Below are positions 1 to 14,132 of a stretch of 64,000 nt of DNA, in pieces. Below the pieces are notes generated by a model. That model was given only the letters and a program-made list of their open reading frames with translations, did no database searches and was not told where the DNA came from. Position 1 is the first letter of the stretch. Every line of letters starts with the position of its first letter. The stretch comes from Capitella teleta. Lineage: Eukaryota > Annelida > Polychaeta > Capitellidae. The stretch is taken from the NCBI GenBank assembly GCA_000328365.1, contig KB300511.1, forward strand, positions 329,832-393,831, written 5' to 3'. Position numbers and translations under genes: made by a program.

Positions 1-1190
1 TATTTTGTTGTATTAACTGCAATTAAGTGTTTATTCTAGTATTTTCACAGGGCAGGCTTTTATTATTATTATTATTTTTTTTTTTTTCTAAAAGGTTGAG
101 GACAAGAGAAATATAGGGAAGCTGTGCCTGAGGCACAGAAGCGAGCCCACGGGACTCACCGCTAGGAGGGTCCGGGGCTTGCTCTCCGGGTTTTTTTTTT
201 TTTTTTTTTTTCNAAAAACAAGCACCGGCCAATGTCCAAAATCTGGGCAATTTGACAGGGATTTCCCTTACTCATAAAAATACCAATACCTCACAAACAA
301 GGCAGACACGTTTTGTTTTCCCAAGACATTTAATGCATACATTTGATATGTGATTTGTAAATATTTCAGAGCGACGCCTCTTGTGGCGATACCAATCACT
401 GGCAGCTTCCTGACAGGGAAACTCAGTTTACTATTCTGGGCGCCAGAAAAACAAACGAGTATTATGGTTATACTCAATGCATGTTGGTTTTAGCTCCTTT
501 TGAAACTAGAATTACATGTACAGCCCTCGCCATGGAGCGGGTGCGTCAATGGAGCCAGTTAACCATTATTGTTCTTGTATCAAAGGATGTCAGCCTTGCA
601 TGGTAACATCTTGTCACATTCTTGTGGAATTCTTTACATATCAAAATGTTCAACATTCAGTTGAGTGAACAGTGAATGTTGGTGCGATCACCACTGATCA
701 AGCTTCCTTGACTCAGGCAATGTGTTCTACATAATTATTTCTACATATATATCGTATCGCCACAAATGAATAACTGCAATGACCTACTAAAATTTGTCGC
801 ACTCCAGCGGACAAGATAACCTGTTACTAATATTAGAGTAATTAAATTAGTATAAAACAGCTTTCAATGTGACCTTTTGGTGGCCTCTCCAGTGGAATCT
901 TTTCATGACAACTTTCTTGAGCAGTTTCGTGAGACTTATGGCTGTTGTGTGATTGGTATCGTGAAGTCGAATATGATGCTCTCTCCGAAAGATGATGTCT
1001 TTACCCTTCCATAGACGCGCAGCGTTCGCACCTTATGACTTCTTGTTCAGCTTTCAACTTGTTGTTTTACTCTGGCGTAGTGAATACTGACGCCATAATA
1101 AAACAGCAATCGCGACGCCAGAGTCGAACGCTCATCAAAAAAGCTTCAATGGAAGAGTTTTCACAGCTTGCCCCAAACTAACGCACCTTG
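1..1190. other. Non-coding leading region
   Basis: No supportable gene. It holds a short TTA-type repeat and T-run near 60-88, and a T-run at about 190-211 with a single ambiguous base (N) at 213. The small open frames here are T-run or random translations. Confidence 0.6.
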
Positions 1191-1647
<457 letters not shown>

Positions 1648-1730
1648 GTATTCAAAACACATGCAAATTAACATTGAATGACAGTAGATGGTGACAGAAA
1701 CAAAATGTTTTTGTGTCGGTCTGCTAGAAC

Positions 1731-2140
1731 CGATGAGGGGGGCTGGCTGGGTCAATCATCAGTCTTGAAGCGATGAAGGGGGTTCACTGGGTCAATCATC
1801 GGTCTTGAAGCAATGAAGGGAGTTGGCTGGGTCAATCATCGGTATGGGGGCTGGCTGGGTCAATCATCGGTCTGGAAGCGATGAATGGGGTTCACTGGGT
1901 CAATCATCGGTCTTGAAGCGATGAGGGGGGCTGGCTGGGTCAATCATCAATGAAGTGAGCTGGCTGAATCGATCGTCGGTCTTGAAGGAATGAAGAGGGC
2001 TGGCTGGGTCATTCATCGGTCTGGAAGCGATGAGAAGGGCTCATTGGGTCAATCATCGATGAAGGGGGCTCACTGGGTCAATCATTGGTTGGCTGGGTCA
2101 TTCATCGGTCTGAAAGCTATGAGGGGGGGGGCTGGGGGGG
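1731..2140. repeat. Minisatellite with a ~40-bp unit
   Basis: About ten imperfect tandem units share the core CTGGGTCAATCATCGGTCTT followed by GAAGCGATGA. Two subtypes can be told apart by the bases before CTGGGTC (GGCTGG or GGTTCA). They partly alternate, giving an 80-bp higher-order periodicity in the first half. Several units are shortened versions lacking the GTCTTGAAGC part. Confidence 0.85.
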
Positions 2141-4277
2141 GTCTTCTAATGCTTCTGATAAGAACTGGAAGTAAAGAAATAAAAGACTAAGGGCATGAAG
2201 GTTATTATGCTAAGAAAACAACATTCAACTGCCTCTACACTTCTAATAAAGGAAGTCTTACCGACATACTCCAATTAGGAAAACAAGAGGAAGTTATAGT
2301 TAGTGATGGGCGAATATTGATTTTGAAATCGTGTACGGTGACTTAGCTCGAACTGCTCCTCTTGGCCTACCCCTGGGGAGCTAACAGTGACTACAATCAG
2401 GCTGACTAGGTTGAGTGCGTTATGATTTTCCTCCGGTGATGATTGGCTTATGGACCCATTTCATAACCACAATGCACTTTCCATAATCATAACGCGTCTT
2501 ATATGAATTTGCTACGAAACTCGATTATTTTATTCACAATTAATGTAATATCAGTGATTATTGGAGAATTTTGATTTATTGATATTATTTGAGTTATTAT
2601 TTATATTAAACAGGGCAACGCGATTTAACAGAATGCGCAATTATTGAATACGAACTATCTTCACGAAGTTGTGTTCATCACCAAGGCAACCCCGTAAATA
2701 GTTTCAACATGGCCGAATGGAATGCCATTTGTTGACAAGACTTGCATGGATTTAACCGGCCTCTTATCGTCTTGACAAGCATCTTCGACATTGTTTATGC
2801 TATAAAAATTATGTAAGTTACTACGACGGGAAAGTAATATCTGAATCTGAATAATCTTTAGTTGTGTTTAATAATGTTTATGACTGTTATTTCGATTATC
2901 GATATACATGATCATGATCATCATGATGATGATGATGTTGATGATACATGTCGTGGATTGTGTCTATGAGTATGACTGATCTATCAGTACGAAATTATCT
3001 CCACTCATCTCAGTCTCACGAAGTCACTATTGTCAACTGTCACGTAATAATACTGTAATACAGGATGATAGACCAACGATCAAGACTATGCTTATAAGTT
3101 ATAGACGTACCGTACGGTGATTAATGATCAACATTTTGAAAGTCACAGTCAGAAATGACTGCATGATGATGATCATGATGATTGAGAATGAGTGTCAGTG
3201 TGTTGATGATCGACCAACTTGCTACATATATACAGTATATAATGATTATATATTTACTATAATAACAATTATAATAGTTCATACTTCAAGTATGAGACAT
3301 GTTGGATGTATGAATTTATTTTTTATTAGAAGTGTGAATGTTTAATATTTCACCAATATATCCTCGCCTGCCTTTGACAAGCATAATTGTAGTTCTGCCA
3401 TCAATCCTCTTTCAATTTTCACGACATTTTCTCCCACATATTATTCAACCAATGCAAAACACATAATTTCTTTCTAGTGGTAATTTTGCCCAACAGGAAT
3501 TCTAACATTTGCATGTTACAGTAAATTGATCTGACTGTGATCTGTTTTGTTACAATAATTCATGAGGGAGTATCATCAGTATGATCATCCTGTTATTACT
3601 CTGTATGCTGCTTCAGCTGATGTTGTATGTTTTAATAATATTTTATTTACTAGCAATTACATCTTAAATATCCACAATTTGGTTTGGATGGGCTCATGAG
3701 ATATATATGCAAATGTTCATTGTGTTAGTTGTTCAATTTATACACAATCAAAATTTAAAGAAAAACCTCAAAAAGTGAAGGACGTTGATGAATAACAATA
3801 ACATTTAAGAAATCCTATGCATTGCATCTAGGTAACAGAAGAAAATATTAGTAAATACTGGGATAATTGCAAGAATGATATATACCTACATGCCATCTAA
3901 AACTTTTAATTCTACAACCATCTGATTTATTTATATATATATTTTTTTATGAACATACAGAATGATCTCGATATGTATGTATACACCCACCATGGGTATC
4001 GAGTGCATTTATGAGTCATCATAATTCCTTAGCTTCCTCTTCAAATAACGGCTTTGCTTTTTGGCCTAACTTTTTTTGTTTGTATCTACCACGGCTATCA
4101 CTTTGTTTGTTTACCTACCACGCATCAACAAGTAATGATCAACAGAGCAATGCCTTTCTTTGAAATCCGACAAGCCTTCTTCCTCAGCAAACTAAAAATC
4201 AATAATTTTTCCCCAACATTGCCAACTTTATTCAATTCTCAGAAATAATGAAGAACTTTCTCCTGCATATTTCACAG
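2141..4277. other. Intergenic region upstream of the DCDC1-like gene
   Basis: AT-rich, with no supportable coding region. It contains a small ATGATG/ATCATG cluster near 2908-2950. The first coding exon downstream begins 8 nt after a good acceptor (TTTCACAG at 4270-4277), so at least one untranslated exon and the promoter probably lie here. I cannot place them. Confidence 0.5.
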
Positions 4278-4285
4278 CTGCTGAG

Positions 4286-7200
4286 ATGTCTAGGCCGTCC
4301 AGTGGGAAGCGGCCAGTGAGCGGCAAACTGGGAGGCGGAGGCATGCAAATGTCAGGGACAGGAGAAGTTGTGAGCTATGAGGATTTACTTGTGGCGCAGT
4401 ATCTGGAAGAGTTAAAGAAGTCCCCTCCTTACACAAAACCCACGTAAGGGTCTCATTTCTCTCAACCCCTGCTTTCAATCTTTATTCTTCACAGGAGCGT
4501 ATCTGTCCACCAATCTCCGTACCTTCAGAAACTTGCCCACACACACATTGTACCAACAACCAATATGTCCAGAAGAAGACCGGCTTCTGCTATCATGGTT
4601 TCTGCTTCTTCTAAACCAAAAGTTGACCCGAAATTCATTGCTGATTCCACCCTGTGGGACCCTGCCACTCCCCGTGAAGACCCTTGTAAAAGGCGCCGTC
4701 CAATCAGTGCTCCAGTGCACAAAAGGTGATAACCCAGATGGCAGGCGGATGTAATCTTTATATCTAAGCCCAAAATCGTGCATGTATTTTTTTCTTCTTT
4801 CTTTTGATCAATTTACTCAGAAGTTTTTGACATATTATTTCTCTTCCTATTGCTTTCGCTTAGGAGAGGAATGAGGTAAGAAATAATGGGATATATTCTA
4901 TTGATTAAATCTAGCTATGTTTGTTCTTTTTTTCATGATTTCTCTTTCTTCTTCAGGCCGATGTCTTCTCTCTCCAGTTCATACGGTGCGTCGCGTCCGA
5001 CCAGCGCTAAATCCTCTGGTACGTTTTAATCTCTGAATTGTTGTTTTTCAATATTTCTGATTCCTCTTCAGTTCACGGGGGAAAGCGAGTCAGATCTTTG
5101 TACAAACGGCAGCCGCGTGTTATTGTGGTCACAGCTTTCAAGAATGGAGACAGAGAAGTTGTTGCTAAAGTTGCTGCCCCCACAATCAAAATCGTATGTA
5201 TACTCACATTTGAACAGTAATTAAATTCAACTATTTCCATCTTCCCTTTTCAGTTACTTGAGAACTGCACTGATAAACTGGGACTATCAAGTGCTGCCCG
5301 TCGTATCTTTCTCGACGACGGCACGGAAGTATTTACTTCGAAAGAGATTCCACGTGACTCTGAGGTTTTCATCTCTTGTGGGGAATCATTCAAGGACCCA
5401 TTCAAACCAGTTATCAGTTAGTCTCTCTTTCAGAGAATGAACTAGAAATTAATGAATATTCATGAAATCCTAGAGCAAGATGAGCTTTCTAAGAGTACCA
5501 CATGGACAAGGAATGGCGTCGTTTGGAATCAAGATTGCAAGAAGCGAGCCACGAAGCCTCGTCTCTCGAAGCGATTCAGGTATATTTCACTGCTTCTTCT
5601 CAGATTAAATTGTATCAATATTTCTCTTAGAAATCTCCTGGAACAATCCAAGCGTCGTGTCCTTGTCTTTAAGAATGGACACGGTTCTCAGGGAAATGAG
5701 ATCGTTGCTGATCCAGACAGATTTGAAGATGTGAGTTGTATGCACACTTTTGAGCTCATTTCTATTTGTGTCCTGTTATAGTTTCTTGTTGCTTGTACGG
5801 CTAAATTGGATCTTGGAATCTATGCAAGAGCTTTGTACGATTGGGAAGGAAATGAAATAAATAACCTGCAAGATGGTGAGTCTTCTATATACCATTGTGT
5901 TCCCTATTATTCCCTATACCCTTATGTTCCCTATTGTTCCCTATACCCTTGTGTTCCCTTTCCTTGTTCCATTCTGTTACCTTCCCTAACCTCATCCGAT
6001 TTCACAGCACCTGTGCTGGATCAATGTCTGCAGACGTGGAGTACCCCAGTGCTAGGCCCCCTGTGGGTGTCCAAGGGCGAAGGTTTCAGCCCCAAAGGTG
6101 TCTGCGAATTTCTTGACGGCCTCATCAACTACACAAAAGGCAAACTGAAGGAGGCCGAACACTACAAACGCCAGGTTGGTCAGCTAGATTTGCATCGGAT
6201 TATCTTAGCTCTTCCCTCTTCAGCTGCAATTTGGTCAAAGCGACGAAACTAAAGACAAAGTTGAGATTGTCACAATTCTGTCCATGTCAGCCAAGGAGAT
6301 TGAGGAATCTTTGGACATTGTGAACAAAGACACCGAAGATTTTGGCAATGCGCTCAATCGACTCAAGCAGCAAAAGTCTAAAATCAAGCAAAATGTTGCT
6401 GAAGAGCAGGTTAGTGTCCGGCAGTGCTGAAGTCATCAATATCTTGTTATTATAAAAGGGTGAGGGTTTTGAGTACACGCTCAAACACATTGAGAAGATT
6501 GAAGCTGATCATCGCATGGTTGGAACCAAAGGAATCCGATTGCGCGTGTATGAGAATGGAACCGATGACAGTGAGGTCGTCATCTTCTTCAACCTGCAGC
6601 AAGCGGTCCGAGGCATTGGCCATGATAAGGAGATGCTCCTAGCGAGGGTAATTATCTTTTTTGTTAAACCGCATGATTAATCAGATTTTGTGTCTTTCAG
6701 TTGCTTGATCAGTGTGGAAGTTGCTCGCTGTTAGCAAACCCTAAGCTCAACCCTGCCATTCGTCCTATCCCAAAGAAGATCTATGACAACATGGGAAGCC
6801 CAATCACTGATGTCTTTGATCTCGAGTATGACCAAGAAATCTGGCTTTCATTTGGGGAGCCGTGGAAAAACCCATTCAGTATGTGTTCACGAACCTTTTT
6901 CTTCATTTGTTGACATTCTTTTTCATCAGCTTATGTTGTGTCTGCTACTTTTGATAAAATCCGAGCACTTGACATCCAAGGCGCTAATTGCGTAAGAACT
7001 GGAATCAGAGAACAGCTGATGGTGGAGGACGTCAAAGGAAAAGAAAAGTAAGTTGTTGTTATTGAGAAAAATATAATAAATTAGATAGCAGAAAAACTTG
7101 ATTATTTAATTCAAAATGAATATAATCTTACAAATAGACTTTTTTTATTTTTTCTCTCCAGATCTGGCAACTGGGAGGTGATCGAGGGAATTCCTGATGG

Positions 7201-10200
7201 AATGTATGTAACAGATGTGCATCCACAAATGGATCCTGTTGAAAGGGAGCACATACAAGGGTTACTCGAGACGAGTGAAATCCACCCACAGAACACAAGT
7301 TTCCTGAGTGCCAAAGTAATTTGCGTTCAATTAAAATAGTTTTCAATATTTTGTTTAAATTCCAGGACAATGTGAATTTATTGCTGTACGCAGAAGTTGT
7401 TGTTGACACTAAGAAGAAGCGAGGAAACAAAGACCTCTGGCCGGCTGATGCACAGTCATGGGTCATCTCCAAGGTGCGTTCTAACTGCCTCTCTTTATTA
7501 TACATGCCTGAGTCACTCCTTTCTTTTATAGAATGGTTACATTTACTCCAAAGCATTCCCTCAGCTTGTTCTGGGTGCATCTGAGTACAAAGTCAGTACC
7601 TCTCTGCGCCATCCTCACCTAGGTGGCAGTGACCATCACGTGGAAGGGTTCGCCATTAACATTCAGCGCAAGGCGTCGAGCGCTGCTCAGCAGTGGGATT
7701 TTACTCCTGATGGCTTCATCCAGAACGCTGTGAGTTGGCGCAAGTGCTGCGTGTCCATTTGATTAATTTCACTATCCAGGCTCACCCGGGTTTGTGTCTC
7801 ACTTACCTTGGGGCGCAGTTCAGCAACGAAGAAAGCCAAGTGCACAACGAAGCGGAGGGAACGCCAAGTGGCTTCAAATGCTACCTGGCGCTGTGTGATA
7901 AGCAGGAAGGTCGTGCCCTCAAGGCTCAGAGGTCAGGTCATAAGTCAATATCACACTGTATGCATTTGATCGATCATCCAGATGGGCTCTTAAGCAAGAG
8001 CGCTTGGACAACCTTGGTCAGTGGAAACACACACGGGCTGACAACCCAGAGTGGAGTAAACGTGCGCTCAGCTGGCCTGTCTCTGAAGATGGAATCCTGA
8101 ATGATAATTATGATTGGCCAATGGAAGGATATCTGCTGCCTTATGCTCCACCAATCAAAGTGAAAGGAGATCAGCAGAAATCAAGCAGTGAGTACCTTGA
8201 ATCAAGGATGGACCTCAATCGTGCCTCTTTTTCCTCAGATTCTTCATCCATCCGACTCATGGTGTTGAAGAACGGAGAACGTGATCTCAACAAACTTGTG
8301 CCCGTTGTGGGTCCTGATCTAACAAATGTGGGTTTTTCCCTATTATGGTTTTCAACCTATAACCATGCTTCATTACAGATGCGCAAGGACCATGAAGGTC
8401 AGAAGAAAAAATCAAAAAAAGATCCAGATGCTGAGTCCATTGACATTGATATTTCTCTGCACTGCAATAAAGACATGTCTATCCTGCAGTTAGAACTGGT
8501 TATGGTGGGTTCTCATATAAACAGCGTATGCAACATTATCTTTGGCTTTCAGTTCCTCGAACGCTGCACCAGCATGCTGGATCTCCCATTTGCTGCCAGG
8601 CGACTCTTTGACCAGAACGGCAAAGAGCACTTCTCCCTACGCAGCCTGGAACGTGATCAGGTTATGTACGTAACTTGTGGAGAGGCATGGGCTGACCCCA
8701 GTCTCAGCAAAGCAGAGCAACAGAGGCGCCACCTTCTGGCGAACCTCAACCGAGATCTTGATCAGATACGACAGTTTGTTTTGCTAAGAAACCCAAGCAG
8801 TGAGTTGCATGCATGAAAATCAACCCATCTGATTATTCTGTTCTTCAGGCCTGGTGCTTGAGGTTGATGGAGGATTGTCTCCTGGATCTCCGCTGATTGT
8901 CAGCTCAAACGCCTCCGGCCCACAGGAAGAGGTGTCATCGCCAAAGAAAGGGAAAAGTGCCACATTTGCTGAGGTTGACGATGACAATGAACTATTCAAT
9001 GGCAAAGTGTGAGTTTTGATTCTTGCCCATTGAATGCTCTGAATTGGAGGAAGGACTCTGCATGTTCACTTTAGAAAAACAAAATCACTTCATCTACATT
9101 ATAGTGTAAGTTTCTTAATTAAGTATGAATGGCTTTCCAGGAATATTTCTCAAGATGTGCCAAGACAGATGTGAGTAATTCATCCAAGTGTGCTCACGTG
9201 GAAGTTAACCCCATCACAAGAGTGTTGTTGGAATAACCATATAATACACGCCTTGTGTGAAATCCCTCGAATTGGTCAAATTAATTGACCGCTTATCTTG
9301 GTTGAGCTATCATCACTTAACTCAGTTTTACCCTTAGTCCTACCCAATCTAATCCATGATTTTCCTCCCCTGTGTTGTGTTCTAACTTCTTTTTTCAAAT
9401 CTTGAGTTTTCCTTTTTAGGTCAGCCCATGAAATCGCTCACCAGAGAGCGGAGGAGCGGCTCAATCGACTCAAATGGCCGTGGGAGCGAATTGAAGACGG
9501 AGGATTTGATAACGCAGAAGACGGGGAAGAGAAGAATTTCTCCAACAAAGAGATGTACCGCAAATTCAAGTACGCTGATCCCCTATTAGATGAAAGTATT
9601 ATAATTCTTTGTTTTCTTGCTCGCAGGCAAAAGGTTCGCAGGAGCAATGTGGACCTGCGAATGCAAGCGCAGAAGTTTGTGTTTGAAGATGGATACATCA
9701 TGTGTCAGAAGGATCGCAGCCTCGTTCTGACCGTCAGCGAACAAGAGGGCAGAGTTGCTGAGGTCACGGTTGCTCGCTTGAATCCTGACAACATTTTCCA
9801 GCGCTGGATTTTGTGTGACAACAAGTGAGCATAGCCTGCAATTTGTTATTTTGCTCTCAATTTATTGCCCTGTAACCCAGCAATAAGGATGTTTGCCAAC
9901 GATGCCAAAGTTACACCTGCAAAGACAGGTATCTTGAAGAGGAGAGTGTTATATATTGATCCTGAATCACAAATGCTCTACTATTGATTTTGTGATTTAC
10001 GTGAACAAATAGCATGAATCATCGTGGATCACCGATTGCACAGAGATCGTAATTCAATCACTGAATGTTTTGAATTTGTAATTGTGTTCGTAAAGAGACC
10101 CAAGTCCCGATTCCTGCATCTGATTACCTCCCTCCCCTTCCTCTGCACTTATGTTGTCAAGTATTTGATCACTCATCAATGTTGTGTTATCAAAATTTTT

Positions 10201-13200
10201 CATGACAGCTTGAGATGGAATTTAAGATTAAGACTGAATGTTAAAATTCTTGACCATGAACACCGTGCCACATCAACTACCCTCTCTTGTGTTGCAGTAT
10301 TATTCAATCCAAGAACAACGCCAACATGGTTCTGACCGTGGGCATGCCGTCCTCTGTGGCTGACCACGAAGACCCTCTGTCGTACATCGGATGTGCCGTC
10401 ACCCTTCAACAACGCAAGACGTCTCAGTTTGGGCGTGCTAACCAACGCTGGCACTTTGACGCAAACACCGGCATCATAGAAGCCTTCCACACAGACACCA
10501 TGGACAAAGAGATCACGGCAGCCAATAAAGCCAACGTCTGCACGTTTTCCGTGATGGGGGCTACCGAGATTGATCAACCAGTGAGTTCTATAAATGTGTC
10601 CATTTTCAGGTTTTTCAAGGATAATTCGCAGGGCTATGTGGTTGAGATGCAGATTTCTGGTAAAACTGACCATGACGGATCAAAATTGACCAAGAAGATT
10701 CTTGTCTGTTCGTCATGCGCACGAGCCATGAGAGGGCGCCACAAGCTGGAGCGTGTTAAGACGAGCGTTGATTTTGCCTGCTCCATGGGCATTGGTGAGG
10801 GGATTGGATTGTACAAATTTTACAGATTTTAACTTCACATATCCGCATTACAGCTAAGCAGCTGGGAATTCGCCAGATTGGCAGTTTTCAGTGTCTGAAC
10901 GGCAAAGTTGATCTGTCCACATTTGAGGCTGAGCACACACTTGAGGAGTGGGAGGGACAGCTGGATAAGCTACGAGAGGAACTCAGTGTGCGCACCATCG
11001 CGCGGGAGATCTCTGCCGCAAGAACGCCGTACACAGTGAAAGTGATGTCATTCAGAAACGGAGAGGGTCGCCTGAAACCGGGAGAGATCATCGTCGGCTC
11101 CAGTGTGGCTGGGGTGAGTTGGGTTGTATTTGATTGATCATGAATAATTCATGATGGACACAGATATTAGAACAAGCCACAGCTCGTCTGGGTTTGCAGT
11201 CGGCTGCACGTCGTCTGTACACTCACGACGGGACTGTGATCATGGATCTTGATGATCTGGTTGTGTGGGTGCGAGAGGAGTATGTGAGGGAGGCACGTCT
11301 GCAGATGCGCAGAGAAGCAAAAGCCAAGCGGCTGGCACGCACGCAACAAGAGCAAGGCAGTAAGAGCTGCGTAATACTTAAGACTACGGTTATTAACCTC
11401 TTTCTTCAGATGCACCTAAGCTGATGGACAAAGTTCAGCTCGATTCTGATGTCAGTGAGGATGATGGGGAGGAAGAGGAGGAGGAGGAGGTGGAGGAGAG
11501 AGGAATGGAGATACAGGAGGTGGAGGAACGTGAGTGCGAAGACAATCAATTTCAGGGATGAAAATGAATAAAAATCTCATAGATTCTATGCTTGGATACA
11601 ACGCCGAGAACGCTCGATCTGTGATTGACCCAGGCAGTTGGCGTAATGTCATCATGCTGCCTAACCCTCCAGAGGCGATCAGCGTGGATGGCTTCATCAC
11701 ACAGTGGCAGATGTTTGCCATCAAAGAGGGCAAAGTGGCGCTGCTGGTAAGTGCACCCAATGACCTGGAACTCTGCTCCATGTACTGTTCCATTACAGAC
11801 TCTGAGGCCAAACACAGAAGCTGATCTCAACACTTTTGAATTGACCGGGAAAATCGTTTGCGAAGTGCCACATGCTGGGCACCATTCACTGGATTTAGAT
11901 GAAGACATCAGAATTGCCGTGCGAAAGGGAGACGTCATTGGTTTCCACTTTATCGGAGATCCCATTATTCCGTATGAGATAGACAAGGAAGCTAACCAGA
12001 ATCCCTTCTACAAGAAGATCTCTGGGGAAGCCCCTTCAGTCGGGGACTCTATCAAGATGAGCATGTGGAACCAGAACGGAATGCGCAAGTACGCCGTTTG
12101 CGCTAGGGTCACAACCAGTGAGTCTCATTTCATGCCTCCTTGACAGCGAAAAAATTGTTTACAATTCACAGAGACACAAAGAAAAGTTGAAGCTCGGGTG
12201 CAAAGAGCACGCCCGAAATCAGCCAAACGCAAAAGTCGTCAGGGTCCTCACATCGATCTGCCACCGGTCGATATGGTGCTGAAGTACCCGATCGAAGCTT
12301 GGATCTCGTGCGGAGAAGCCTTCGTTAAGCCGTCAAACGTAGAGAAGAACTTTGAACGTTCCCAGGAGCAGAGGGAGGAGCGAGCGGCTGTGGCGTACGA
12401 GTTGGAGAAAGAGAAACACGTGTTGCGTCAGATGCAAGGGAGGCGCCTGGAAGGACAGAACCCTGGGCAATACAGGAGCACACGCAACCCTCAGCATCCA
12501 GTGTTAGTGCATGGGCACTGGCAGGAGGCTCCTCTTGGCGAGATGGTCAAACATGACATTGTACACCAGTTGGAGGTAATGTTGAGCAAGTGTAGATCAT
12601 TGCTTTATTTATTGTTTCTTTTATAGACTCATCTGCATGAAATGAAGGCCTCGCAGAAGCCTAACGGAGTGAAGCCTGTCAATGCCAAAGGAATCAGTCG
12701 TCTCTACACGCAGCCTTCTATGGTATGAATTATACCGTTCAGTATAATGTATTCTCAGTAGTGGGAGGTATCCTGTTATGAGCGTTCTAATATTATTATT
12801 TTTTTCTCCAGAAACGAGTCTTGGTATTTCCCAACGGAGAGAACCTTGAGCGTGCTGTGTACGTGTGGGGAGAATCCCTTGACCAGTTACTTGATAACAG
12901 CACTACTCGCTTGAATCTTCGCAAACCTGCAAAATATGTCTTTGACCTGAACGGCAGTGTGGTAAAGCGATCTCGAGATGTTTCTATTTCGGTTCACTTA
13001 TTTCTGCTCTCTCAGTTGGACGACTTCTCTGACATTGAACGAGATCAGCTGCTGTGTGTTGGACCCTCGCGCACCTTTCTTCAGCCACGCGAGAGCAGAC
13101 AAATGGTCGAGATAAAAGCCAACTGGGGAAGAGCGCGCAAGCAGTACGGACCTCAGGCCACTGATCTGGTCGTTTCCTCACAGCGCAACTCTCATGTGGA

Positions 13201-13697
13201 CGTGAGTTAAACCAAGAAATGCGTTATATGATATAAACATTATCCGTTCCCTTATTTCAAGAAGGCCAAAAAAAATAAAATGTCCAAATATCCGGTAAAT
13301 GCAGTGACATATTCAGCATGGTTTTTGTTCTCCATTGCCATTATATATCACAATAATTATATGCACGAGTAGATCACTCATAGTATCAATCACTCACTCC
13401 TGTGTGGATGCTCAATCTTTTGTTTTCATTTATTTAAATGATGACCTCTTAATTATCATTTCACTCATTTTGGGTAGTTGTCACCATGCATGAACAGAAA
13501 AAAAAAAAAAAAATCAACTGACACGTAAGCCATAATTTTATGGCTTGAAAACTTCTGAAATATGTTTTTCTTTATTCAACTCAACTAATTTCCAGGTTGA
13601 CCCCTTCGGACCATCGCCATTGGCTGGCGGTAACCAAGGAGACGAGAACTTCAACGACACAAGAAGAAACCGTGCTAAATCTGCCAAGCGAAGATAA
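4286..13697 (+). CDS. DCDC1: DCDC1-like doublecortin-domain protein (38 coding exons, about 2048 aa)
   Basis: Large microtubule-associated protein of the doublecortin family. Vertebrate DCDC1 combines DCX domains with ricin-type beta-trefoils and binds microtubules. Exons: 4286-4443, 4495-4725, 4864-4875, 4957-5018, 5072-5193, 5254-5416, 5474-5579, 5631-5730, 5782-5875, 6008-6174, 6224-6409, 6459-6647, 6701-6878, 6930-7047, 7162-7315, 7366-7473, 7532-7729, 7780-7931, 7982-8187, 8239-8327, 8379-8504, 8553-8799, 8849-9008, 9141-9170, 9420-9569, 9627-9824, 10298-10580, 10632-10794, 10854-11113, 11164-11359, 11410-11529, 11583-11746, 11799-12117, 12172-12575, 12627-12722, 12812-12961, 13016-13201, 13596-13697. 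All joins keep phase and the total is 6147 nt. Six DCX-type domains lie near residues 170-250 (RIFLDDGTEV, FISCGESF), 290-370, 470-590, 900-1045 (RRLFDQNG), 1420-1520 (RRLYTHDG) and 1904-2010 (KYVFDLNG). Beta-trefoils are at about 717-900 (GYIYSK) and 1169-1385 (GYIMCQKD, QRWHFD). A Glu-rich stretch follows near 1550, and the C-terminus is basic. Homology is certain for the domains; the DCDC1 orthology is inferred from the order of domains. Confidence 0.88.
9881..9928 (+). other. Candidate 48-nt cassette exon in the DCDC1-like gene
   Basis: It is flanked by an acceptor (TGTAACCCAG) and a donor (ACAG/GTATCT). It is 48 nt long and open in the required phase 2, so inclusion would add 16 residues (with CQRCQ) without shifting frame. 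It would fall inside the second beta-trefoil, and the Cys-rich sequence is unlike its surroundings. It may be a regulated exon or chance. Confidence 0.3.
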
Positions 13698-14126
13698 AAA
13701 ACAAATGAAAATCAGCTTTATCTATTTATATCTAATTTAATAATAGAATCAGGAATCTGATTATGTAACCACTGTGTATTGGAATTTATCTTACTATATA
13801 ATCATGATCTCATATATTACAATGGTTGTGAAATTTCCGTCCAGAGCTCTTTGCATTATTTATTGTAATACATTCCATATGCTGATACTCACTTTACGAC
13901 GTACTCGTACTTTTTGTCTTAGATGTGTTGAAATATTTATATTGTGTTCGCTTTTTATCATTGGTAATAATTTTTTACAATTCATGCGACTTTTGTGTTG
14001 TCTCTCCTGCACAATGTCCAGCTTGTCATCTTGACCATCAGCGTCATGCACATCGATGTCCACCCGCAACCCTCTCGCTCAATCGTTGTTCCTCCAACTG
14101 ATCCCTGTTGTCGCCTGCTCATTAGG

Positions 14127-14132
14127 AATAAA
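14127..14132 (+). terminator. Candidate poly(A) signal of the DCDC1-like gene
   Basis: This AATAAA lies 430 nt after the stop codon at 13695-13697. I saw no earlier canonical hexamer, so the 3' UTR would be about 450 nt. Confidence 0.45.

Noticed and set aside
1731-2140. CRISPR-like array
   Set aside because: The units are contiguous with no unique spacers, and the genome is animal.
5806-6252. A 148-residue continuous frame read as one gene
   Set aside because: It reads through an intron (5876-6007) made of short TTCCCTAT repeats; the spliced model keeps the DCX pattern.
7532-8187. Ricin-type lectin toxin gene
   Set aside because: The beta-trefoil is an internal part of the DCDC1-like protein, in frame with DCX exons.
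11452-11986. Minus-strand open frames opposite DCDC1 exons
   Set aside because: Shadows of the Glu-rich and neighbouring coding exons.
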